From: an uncultured Clostridiaceae bacterium | GTDB lineage: Bacteria > Bacillota > Clostridia > Lachnospirales > Lachnospiraceae | Length of the DNA stretch: 6,809 bases | NCBI GenBank assembly: GCA_958441075.1 | Contig: CAUCBQ010000115.1 | Coordinates: forward strand, 1 to 6,809 | Direction: 5' to 3' | Notes under the pieces: generated by a model | What the model was told of the DNA's origin: nothing | The model's input: the letters and a program-made list of their open reading frames with translations, nothing else | The model's database searches: none | In this document: positions 1-4,404 of the stretch, one piece after another | Position numbering within the stretch: position 1 is the stretch's first letter | Layout: each line of letters starts with the position of its first letter | Made by a program: the position numbers and the translations under genes

Positions 1-282
1 GCCATTTTCATAATGCCAGCGGATCCCGGCCGCGATTTCGAGCGCGTTCATATCCTCACCGAAGTGTCCGCAGTAGTAGCCGTTCAGCATAACGGCGTTC
101 GGATCTTCCTCTAAAACCTCATGGGCCTTTTCCAGATCGTCCGGCTCGAAGGTTTCCGTGTCCGGATCAAGCCATGCAGCGTACCCGTTCCAGCTGCGCC
201 CGGTTTTCCATATAATCACCCACGCGATCCCGTCCCGGATCTCGTCGGAAAACTCTTTTGCTACTTCATTGAGTGCTGCCAT
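1..282 (-). CDS. Hypothetical mobile-element protein, C-terminus beyond window
   Basis: The frame is open from an ATG at 282 to the left edge, giving 94 residues with no stop, so the C-terminus is missing. The start is well supported: AAAGGAGG lies about 7 nt upstream on the minus strand. The visible part is acidic and rich in Trp and Tyr. It contains WVIIWKTGRSWNGYAAW (about residues 21-37), then an acidic DPDTETFEPDDLEKA stretch, then YYCGHFGEDMNALEIAAG near the edge. I see no signal peptide or membrane segment. I do not recognise the family. Its start overlaps the end of the preceding 92-aa gene by 22 bp, which suggests co-transcription and perhaps coupled translation. Small overlapping genes of this kind are typical of prophages and conjugative elements, so a cargo or accessory role is inferred from context only. 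Confidence 0.8.
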   Translation of the reverse strand, partial: MAALNEVAKEFSDEIRDGIAWVIIWKTGRSWNGYAAWLDPDTETFEPDDLEKAHEVLEEDPNAVMLNGYYCGHFGEDMNALEIAAGIRWHYENG

Positions 283-539
283 GTCTCTGCCTCCTTTCTG
301 ATATGCACAACGGTTACAATGTCCTCGACTTCGTGTTGCGTGATGTATGTGTCGTCTGGGCTCAGTCCGATGAAGTTCAGCAGCGGATCGAAGCCGTCGA
401 GCATAAGGCTGGTGACTGCTACCGCGTTGAGCCGGTAAACGGTTATTTCTACAATGCAAGGGCGGTCGTCTGCTTCCAGTACCGCCGGGAATGACGCGCG
501 GCTCAAAAGGGCGGCGTCATATCTAAATTCCTTTTTCAT
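261..539 (-). CDS. Hypothetical 92-aa mobile-element protein
   Basis: This complete small frame runs from ATG at 539 to TAG at 261-263. An AAAGGA ribosome site lies about 10 nt upstream on the minus strand. The product begins MKKEFRYDAALLSR and alternates charged and hydrophobic stretches, for example PCIVEITVYRLNAVAVTSLML around residues 27-47 and EDIVTVVHIRKEAETW near the C-terminus. This suggests a small soluble beta-rich protein. No signal peptide or clear membrane helix is visible. I do not recognise the family. It lies 24 bp downstream of the helix-turn-helix gene and overlaps the next gene by 22 bp, so the three form one leftward transcription unit. Codon use is GC-rich like its neighbours in the element and unlike the operon to the right. 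No function is proposed. Confidence 0.75.
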   Translation of the reverse strand: MKKEFRYDAALLSRASFPAVLEADDRPCIVEITVYRLNAVAVTSLMLDGFDPLLNFIGLSPDDTYITQHEVEDIVTVVHIRKEAETWQHSMK

Positions 540-563
540 GTCTGTGTTTTCCTTTCTGCGACG

Positions 564-845
564 TCACACCTTCACGGCTTCGGCAAGATCCGAGTGATCG
601 GCTTCGTCGGCTTTCCTTCCGCGCCTTTTGAAGTTCTCCGCAAGGCGGCGCTGGGCCAGTGTGGCGCTATACTCTCGCCGCATGTTCCGATCGAGCCCTC
701 CGGTTTCACCTCTTTTCAGTTCCTTGTAGACAGTGGCTACATGGACGCCGATCTGGTCGGCTATGTCCTGAACGCGGTCGCCTTCCAGATAGAGGGCCTC
801 CAGCGTCTGCCGGTCTGCCAGTGTTAAATATCTGTATCCGCTCAC
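564..845 (-). CDS. Stand-alone helix-turn-helix protein (HTH_38-like)
   Basis: The product is a 93-aa basic protein. The frame stays open upstream to an ATG at 923, but the GTG at 845 is the better start because AAAGGAGGTGA sits just before it with a 4-7 nt spacer. From that start, YRYLTLADRQTLEALYLEG (residues 4-22) is followed by the helix-turn-helix, with VQDIADQIGVHVATVYKELKR at about 25-45. This resembles the HTH_38 domain at the N-terminus of IS30-family transposases. The following YSATLAQRRL and RRGRK stretch also recalls the segment after that domain. No integrase/DDE core follows: the protein ends after an acidic tail, so it is not a full transposase. A small DNA-binding regulator of the mobile element is inferred. 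It is the first gene of the leftward unit and lies next to the repeat cluster at 872-1134, a possible binding region. Confidence 0.82.
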   Translation of the reverse strand: MSGYRYLTLADRQTLEALYLEGDRVQDIADQIGVHVATVYKELKRGETGGLDRNMRREYSATLAQRRLAENFKRRGRKADEADHSDLAEAVKV

Positions 846-849
846 ATTT

Positions 850-860
850 TCACCTCCTTT
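850..860 (-). promoter_or_regulatory. Ribosome binding site that fixes a GTG start
   Basis: On the minus strand this reads AAAGGAGGTGA, near-perfect complementarity to the 3' end of 16S rRNA. It precedes the GTG at 845. It decides the start of the helix-turn-helix gene in favour of GTG over the upstream in-frame ATG at 923, which would place this site inside coding sequence. Confidence 0.85.
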
Positions 861-871
861 GCGGGGCCCTT

Positions 872-905
872 GCCGCACCCGGCCACTTTGTAAAATCTGC
901 ATTGT
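872..905 (-). repeat. Left arm of 34-bp imperfect inverted repeat
   Basis: Read on the minus strand from 905 to 872 this matches 1101-1134 of the plus strand at 28 of 34 positions without gaps. The best-conserved stretch is AAAGTGGCCG. Five of the six differences are transitions. It lies just upstream of the ribosome site of the leftward element genes. Confidence 0.85.
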
Positions 906-977
906 TGGGCGTGCGCTTCTCAACCGGCTTTCACGCGATCCGGCGGGTGCTTTTTTGTCGGGAGGCCCGAACCGTAT

Positions 978-998
978 CAGCTTTCACCTTAAAAGCTG
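978..998. repeat. Hairpin repeat 1, loop CACCTTA
   Basis: On the plus strand, CAGCTTT and AAAGCTG form a perfect 7-bp stem around the loop CACCTTA. The segment 982-996 is identical to 1059-1073, and the similarity continues through GCAAACCTGT at 998-1007. On the minus strand the loop reads TAAGGTG, which resembles a ribosome site, but no plausible start codon follows at normal spacing. It could be an operator palindrome, a recombinase-binding site or an RNA hairpin. Confidence 0.75.
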
Positions 999-1052
999 CA
1001 AACCTGTTGAACGACATGGAGCCTTTTAGAGCGTTGCTGCTCTCCACCGCTT

Positions 1053-1077
1053 CCGGGTTTTCACCTTAAAAGCCCGG
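1053..1077. repeat. Hairpin repeat 2, same loop CACCTTA
   Basis: CCGGGTTTT and AAAGCCCGG pair around CACCTTA with one T/G position in a 9-bp stem. The loop and adjoining TTT/AAA are identical to repeat 1, whereas the distal stem bases differ but remain paired. The direct repeat extends into GCAAAACCTGT at 1077-1087. The two hairpins lie 75-77 bp apart, both inside the 34-bp inverted repeat. Confidence 0.75.
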
Positions 1078-1100
1078 CAAAACCTGTCAACCTACACCGC

Positions 1101-1134
1101 ACAATACAGACTTTATAAAGTGGCCGTGTATGGC
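1101..1134 (+). repeat. Right arm of 34-bp imperfect inverted repeat
   Basis: This is the partner of 872-905, with 28 of 34 identical. It contains a perfect 12-bp palindrome, ACTTTATAAAGT, at 1110-1121. Its outer end, GGCC-gtgtat-GGCC, also forms the stem of a terminator-like hairpin. It lies near the composition change between element and host DNA and may mark the element edge, which is inference. Confidence 0.85.
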
Positions 1135-1141
1135 CTTTTTT
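1122..1141 (+). terminator. Weak rightward intrinsic terminator
   Basis: GGCC at 1122-1125 pairs with GGCC at 1132-1135 around a 6-nt loop, followed directly by six T at 1136-1141. The stem is only 4 bp, though A-rich sequence upstream could pair with part of the T-run. It would limit rightward transcription from the element toward proB. It overlaps the right arm of the inverted repeat, so the stem may exist for another reason. Confidence 0.4.
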
Positions 1142-1155
1142 CTCTGTTTCTGGGT

Positions 1156-1197
1156 AAAAAAATAATGCGTCGGGAGGCTTTCGCTTCCTTTCGCATT
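1156..1197 (-). terminator. Hairpin with T-run on the minus strand
   Basis: AATGCG at 1164-1169 pairs with CGCATT at 1192-1197. Inside, GGGAGGC at 1172-1178 faces GCTTCCT at 1183-1189 around a TTTC loop. On the minus strand the stem is followed by A and then seven T (1162 to 1156), as in an intrinsic terminator for leftward transcription, although two inner positions become A/C mismatches there. On the plus strand the stem pairs better (G/U) but is followed only by a broken T-rich stretch. It may act in both directions or be a relic of the gene that once lay left of proB. Confidence 0.45.
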
Positions 1198-1240
1198 TAA
1201 TGTTACATTTTTCAAAAGTAAAACTGGAAGGATAAAAAAA

Positions 1241-1269
1241 TTGACGGGCTATGAAATTTGGTGTAAGAT
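1241..1269 (+). promoter_or_regulatory. Sigma-A-type promoter of the proB operon
   Basis: The -35 box TTGACG (1241-1246) matches consensus at five of six positions. A 17-bp spacer leads to TAAGAT (1264-1269), matching TATAAT at four of six. The region is very AT-rich. Transcription should begin at about 1275-1278, giving a leader of about 52 nt. That is too short for a T-box or other proline-sensing riboswitch. Confidence 0.8.
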
Positions 1270-1282
1270 AAAAACCATGGCG

Positions 1283-1297
1283 TTTCAGCGCCTGAAA
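1283..1297. repeat. Inverted repeat in the proB leader
   Basis: TTTCAG and CTGAAA flank CGC as a perfect 6-bp inverted repeat just downstream of the predicted transcription start. An overlapping alternative hairpin pairs GGCG (1279-1282) with CGCC (1289-1292); the two cannot form together. It could be an operator or a 5' stabilising hairpin. It could also be chance. Confidence 0.35.
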
Positions 1298-1328
1298 GCA
1301 GAAGAAAAAAGGAGCGTTAGAACAGATC

Positions 1329-2192
1329 ATGGAAGCGCAGGAACGAAAGAATCTGAAGGATAAAAAAAGAATTGTCATTAAGATTGGCTCTTCCTCTTTA
1401 ACCCATCCCGAAACAGGGGAGTTGAATCTTATGAAAATAGAAAGGCTGATCCGCACTTTAAGCGATTTGAGGGGACAGGGAAAGGATGTGGTTCTGGTAT
1501 CCTCCGGAGCCATTGCAGCAGGCAGACAGGCCCTGGGCCATCACAAACGTCCGGATTCTCTGGCAGAAAAGCAGGCTTTTGCCGCTGTAGGCCAGGCTAG
1601 GCTGATGATGGTGTATCAGAAACTTTGCGCTGAATATAACCAGACGGCTGCCCAGATACTTCTCACCAAGGATACCATGGTAAATGATGCCTCCCGGTAT
1701 AATGCCCAGAATACCTTTGAAGAGCTTTTAAATCTGGGAACAATTCCCATTGTAAATGAAAATGATACCGTTTCTACCTCCGAGATCCCCTATGTAGACA
1801 GCTTTGGAGACAATGACCGGCTTTCTGCCATTGTAGCCGCTTTGATTGGGGCGGATCTTCTGATCCTTCTGTCTGATATTGACGGACTTTATACAGATGA
1901 TCCCAGAACGAATAAAGAAGCCCGTTTTATCAGCTTTGTGCCGGAGATTACAAAGGATCTTCTTTCCATGGGCAAGGGAACCTCGGGAAGCGATGTGGGA
2001 ACCGGGGGCATGTCCGCCAAGCTGGCGGCGGCCCGGATTGCTACGGACAGCGGTGCTGATATGGTGATTGCCAATGGAGACCATGTGGAGGCCGTGATGG
2101 ATATTATGGGGGGGGAAGAGAAAGGAACCCTGTTTTTAGCACATACCAATCTGGATTTTGACCTGATGCATTACCTGAACAATGAATATTAA
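1329..2192 (+). CDS. proB: Glutamate 5-kinase, short form without PUA domain
   Basis: This cytoplasmic enzyme phosphorylates the gamma-carboxyl of L-glutamate with ATP, the first and usually feedback-controlled step of proline synthesis. The 287-aa product is an amino-acid kinase domain. It shows KIGSSSLT (residues 18-25), SSGAIAAGRQALG (58-70), QAFAAVGQA (82-90), NENDTVS (143-149), FGDNDRLSAIVA (159-170), LLSDIDGLYTDDPR (180-193) and GTGGMSAK (224-231). E. coli ProB is about 367 aa because it carries a C-terminal PUA domain. Here the protein ends soon after the kinase domain, with no sign of a frameshift, so it is a natural short form. The ATG at 1329 has GGAG 14 nt upstream, a rather long spacing, but no better in-frame start exists. 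It is the first gene of the operon; its product is the substrate of the proA enzyme. Confidence 0.97.
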   Translation: MEAQERKNLKDKKRIVIKIGSSSLTHPETGELNLMKIERLIRTLSDLRGQGKDVVLVSSGAIAAGRQALGHHKRPDSLAEKQAFAAVGQARLMMVYQKLCAEYNQTAAQILLTKDTMVNDASRYNAQNTFEELLNLGTIPIVNENDTVSTSEIPYVDSFGDNDRLSAIVAALIGADLLILLSDIDGLYTDDPRTNKEARFISFVPEITKDLLSMGKGTSGSDVGTGGMSAKLAAARIATDSGADMVIANGDHVEAVMDIMGGEEKGTLFLAHTNLDFDLMHYLNNEY

Positions 2193-2209
2193 GGACAGGA
2201 GAAATAAAA

Positions 2210-2431
2210 ATGGATGCCAAGAAGATAGAGAGAATCAATGAACTTTACCATAAGTCAAAGTCAGAGGGACTGACAGAGGAAGAAAAAAATGAACAGGCAG
2301 CTCTGCGCAAAGAGTACCTTGCAGCAATTCGCGGAAGCCTGAGAAACAACTTAAATAATATTTCCATTGTGGAAAAGGACGGGTCTGTCACAGATCTTGG
2401 AAAGAAGTACGGCGGGATTAAAGAGGTGTAA
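2210..2431 (+). CDS. DUF896 (YnzC/UPF0291-like) small protein
   Basis: The 73-aa product is soluble, highly charged and predicted helical. It opens with KKIERINELYHKSKSEG, continues with LTEEEKNEQAALRKEYLAAIRGSLRNNL (split here as LTEEEKNEQAAL and RKEYLAAIRGSLRNNL, about residues 21-48), and ends with a short less ordered tail. This helical hairpin pattern is the signature of DUF896. B. subtilis YnzC belongs to this family and sits in the SOS-induced yneA-yneB-ynzC operon; no enzymatic function is established. The start is clear: AGGAG lies 8 nt before the ATG. It lies 17 bp after proB and 37 bp before proA, so it is co-transcribed with proline genes, but nothing in the sequence ties it to proline metabolism. 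I see no LexA-type box just upstream. Confidence 0.93.
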   Translation: MDAKKIERINELYHKSKSEGLTEEEKNEQAALRKEYLAAIRGSLRNNLNNISIVEKDGSVTDLGKKYGGIKEV

Positions 2432-2468
2432 CTGCCAGGGAATGAGCGAAAAGGAGCGCAAAGGGAAT

Positions 2469-3713
2469 ATGACATTAAACGAGATCGGAAGCCGGGCCAG
2501 GGCTGTATCCAGAATACTCAACAGTCTGGGGTCCAGAGAAAAGAATATCGGCCTGGAGGAAGCAGCCAGGGCCCTGATAGAGGGTGAGGAGGAGATCCTT
2601 GCCGCAAATGAGGAGGACTGTGAAGCTGCCCTCCAAAAGGGCATGAGCCAGGGGCTTTTAGACCGTCTGCGTCTGACTCCTGCCAGAGTTCAGTCCATGG
2701 CAGACGGACTTTTGAAGGTAGCTTCTCTGGAAGATCCTGTAGGAGAGGTCATTTCTATGAAGCTTCGTCCCAATGGATTAAAAATCGGTCAGAAACGGGT
2801 TCCATTAGGTGTAATCGGCATGATCTACGAGGCCCGTCCCAATGTGACAGCCGACGCCTTCGGCCTGTGCTTTAAGTCAGGAAATGCAGTGATTTTAAAG
2901 GGCGGAAGCGACGCCGGGGAGTCTAATAAGGCCATTGTAAGATGGATTCGCACAGGCCTTATCCGGGCAGGGCTGCCTGAGGACGCCCTGCAGCTGATCG
3001 AGGATACCAGCCGGGAGACCACAAGAGAGCTGATGCGTTTAAATCAGTATGTGGATGTACTGATTCCCAGAGGCGGCGCCGGACTGATCCGTACCGTTGT
3101 GGAAAACAGTACCGTTCCTGTGATTCAGACAGGAACAGGAAACTGTCATATTTTTGTAGATGAATCCGCGGATTTCCACATGGCTCTGGATATTATTTTC
3201 AATGCCAAAACACAGAGAATCGGCGTTTGCAATGCCTGTGAATCACTGGTAGTGCACAGAAAAATCGCTGAGGAGTTCCTTCCGTTATTAAGGAAAAAGC
3301 TGGAAGAAAAAGAAGTGGAGATCCGGGCAGATGAGGACGCCAGAGCTATTGAGCCATCCTTTAAAGCAGCTGAACCGGAGGACTGGGGAACAGAATATCT
3401 GGACTACATTCTGTCCTTAAAGCTGGTAGATTCTCTGGATGAAGCGATCCGGCACATCAATACATACAATACCGGCCATTCTGAGGCTATTATCACTTCT
3501 GATTACTTCAATGCCCAGAAGTTTTTAGATGAGGTGGATGCAGCGGCTGTGTATGTTAATGCTTCCACCCGTTTTACAGATGGTGAGGAATTCGGCTTTG
3601 GCGCAGAGATCGGGATCAGTACCCAGAAGCTCCATGCCAGAGGCCCTATGGGCTTAAAGGAGCTGACTACAACCAAGTATATCATCTACGGCGACGGCCA
3701 GGTCCGCAGCTGA
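2469..3713 (+). CDS. proA: Gamma-glutamyl phosphate reductase
   Basis: This enzyme uses NADPH to reduce gamma-glutamyl phosphate to glutamate-5-semialdehyde, the second step of proline synthesis; the product cyclises and is then reduced by ProC, not encoded here. It is an aldehyde-dehydrogenase-fold protein of 414 aa, the usual family length (E. coli 417). Visible motifs are MIYEARPNVTAD (residues 118-129), FKSGNAVILKGGSDA, PVIQTGTGNCHIFVD (217-231), GVCNACE with the likely catalytic Cys254, and EFGFGAEIGIST near the C-terminus. The frame is open upstream to 2367, which would overlap DUF896 by 65 bp. The ATG at 2469 gives the family N-terminus and has AAGGAG 12 nt and AAGGG 3 nt upstream. ATG at 2442 is the alternative. 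It follows DUF896 by 37 bp and precedes lepB by 16 bp. Confidence 0.97.
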   Translation: MTLNEIGSRARAVSRILNSLGSREKNIGLEEAARALIEGEEEILAANEEDCEAALQKGMSQGLLDRLRLTPARVQSMADGLLKVASLEDPVGEVISMKLRPNGLKIGQKRVPLGVIGMIYEARPNVTADAFGLCFKSGNAVILKGGSDAGESNKAIVRWIRTGLIRAGLPEDALQLIEDTSRETTRELMRLNQYVDVLIPRGGAGLIRTVVENSTVPVIQTGTGNCHIFVDESADFHMALDIIFNAKTQRIGVCNACESLVVHRKIAEEFLPLLRKKLEEKEVEIRADEDARAIEPSFKAAEPEDWGTEYLDYILSLKLVDSLDEAIRHINTYNTGHSEAIITSDYFNAQKFLDEVDAAAVYVNASTRFTDGEEFGFGAEIGISTQKLHARGPMGLKELTTTKYIIYGDGQVRS

Positions 3714-3729
3714 GAAGAGAGGAACTTAT

Positions 3730-4308
3730 ATGTTAGAAGAAAAAAAGAAGGGAAAAAGCCGTAAAAAAGAAGAGGATGAACCCTTTGATTTGAAAAAGGA
3801 GATTATCAGCTGGATTCAGATTATTACTGCAGCGGTGATTATTGCCCTTGTGCTGAATAATTTTATTATTGCCAACAGCCGGGTTCCCAGCGGTTCCATG
3901 GAAAATACCATTATGACAAAAAGCCGCGTCATCGGTTCCAGGCTTTCTTATTTAACAGACGAACCGGAGCGGGGGGATATTGTCATTTTCCGTTATCCCG
4001 ATGATGAGTCCGTTTACTATGTAAAACGTGTCATCGGCCTTCCGGGAGAAACCGTGGAGATTGTAGAGGGAAAGGTTTATATAAATGGATCTGACACTCC
4101 CTTAGAGGAAGCCTATCTTCCGGAACCCATGGAAGGGTCCTATGGCCCTTACACAGTGCCGGAGGGAAGCTATTTTATGCTTGGCGATAACCGCAATAAT
4201 TCCAGAGATGCAAGATTCTGGGAAAACAAGTTCGTAAAAAAGGAAAAGATCATAGCAAAGGTATTGTTCTGCTATTACCCTCTTTCCCAATTCGGACCTG
4301 TGGAATAA
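3730..4308 (+). CDS. lepB: Signal peptidase I
   Basis: This membrane-bound serine protease removes signal peptides from exported proteins on the outer face of the membrane. The 192-aa protein has a short, very basic and acidic cytoplasmic N-terminus (residues 1-24), one membrane helix (about 25-47), and then the catalytic domain. It carries VPSGSMENT with nucleophile Ser56, the RGDIVIFRYP box (81-90), YYVKRVIGLPGE with general base Lys99, and GDNRNNSRDAR (152-162). The last box has Ala where many homologues have Ser before the final Arg, but the residues known to matter are kept. Length and the single anchor fit the Gram-positive type (SipS-like). AGAGAGGA lies 7 nt before the ATG. It follows proA by 16 bp. 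A genome may have several paralogues, so the specific symbol is less certain than the function. Confidence 0.96.
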   Translation: MLEEKKKGKSRKKEEDEPFDLKKEIISWIQIITAAVIIALVLNNFIIANSRVPSGSMENTIMTKSRVIGSRLSYLTDEPERGDIVIFRYPDDESVYYVKRVIGLPGETVEIVEGKVYINGSDTPLEEAYLPEPMEGSYGPYTVPEGSYFMLGDNRNNSRDARFWENKFVKKEKIIAKVLFCYYPLSQFGPVE

Positions 4309-4321
4309 ATAAAGACTACCA

Positions 4322-4367
4322 CCGGAACCGGCTGGGCGTTATCTGCCCAGCCGCCTTACGTTGCCGG
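4322..4367 (+). other. Two-tier hairpin between lepB and miaB, no T-run
   Basis: The inner stem is a perfect 8 bp: GGCTGGGC (4330-4337) pairs with GCCCAGCC (4345-4352) around GTTATCT. An outer stem pairs CCGGAAC (4322-4328) with GTT and CCGG (4360-4367) with one bulged G. No T-run follows, so it is not a standard intrinsic terminator. It may be an mRNA processing or stability element that sets different levels for lepB and miaB. It occupies most of the 96-bp gap, the only sizeable gap in the operon, and no good promoter is seen after it. Confidence 0.6.
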
Positions 4368-4404
4368 AAAAGAAATCATACCATCAGAACAGGAGTAGAA
4401 ATAC

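Larger units (their letters stand above)
846..1328. other. 483-bp gene-free junction between element and proB
   Basis: I see no convincing gene here on either strand; the open frames that cross it are antisense to neighbours or lack ribosome sites. From left to right it holds the ribosome site of the leftward unit, the left arm of a 34-bp inverted repeat, two related hairpins, the right arm of the inverted repeat, a terminator-like hairpin with a T-run, a larger hairpin followed by a T-run on the minus strand, and the proB promoter and leader. Base composition falls from GC-rich to strongly AT-rich (18 G/C of 60 at 1201-1260) across it. This is consistent with an insertion boundary somewhere around 1100-1200. 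No integrase gene, tRNA or defined attachment core is visible. Confidence 0.7.

Noticed and set aside
846..923. Longer N-terminus for the helix-turn-helix protein from ATG at 923
   Set aside because: The added 26 residues are unlike the family and the near-perfect ribosome site at 850-860 supports GTG 845. The extension also overlaps the inverted repeat arm.
931..1064. Short minus-strand frames starting GTG AAA in both hairpin loops (12 and 18 codons)
   Set aside because: They start within the AAGGTG motif itself, with no properly spaced ribosome site, and the two peptides share only the first two residues.
659..1069. 136-aa plus-strand open frame
   Set aside because: It is antisense to the helix-turn-helix gene and the repeat cluster, has no ribosome site, and encodes no recognisable protein.
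1062..1090. Minus-strand promoter with TTGACA at 1090-1085
   Set aside because: The -35 is perfect, but no acceptable -10 lies 16-18 bp downstream (TAAGGT or AAGGTG at best). The promoter of the leftward genes remains unidentified.
957..1178. 10-bp direct repeat GTCGGGAGGC at 957-966 and 1169-1178 as attachment cores
   Set aside because: Both copies lie at the same end of the element and the flanks differ; at this length it may be chance.
1270..1328. T-box or other riboswitch controlling proline synthesis
   Set aside because: The leader is only about 52 nt and no T-box core or terminator/antiterminator pair is visible.
1061..1513. 150-aa minus-strand open frame
   Set aside because: It runs antisense through the proB promoter and start, and has no ribosome site or family resemblance.
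2367..2468. Longer N-terminus for ProA
   Set aside because: It would overlap DUF896 by 65 bp and add residues absent from the family; ATG 2469 gives the normal 414-aa length.
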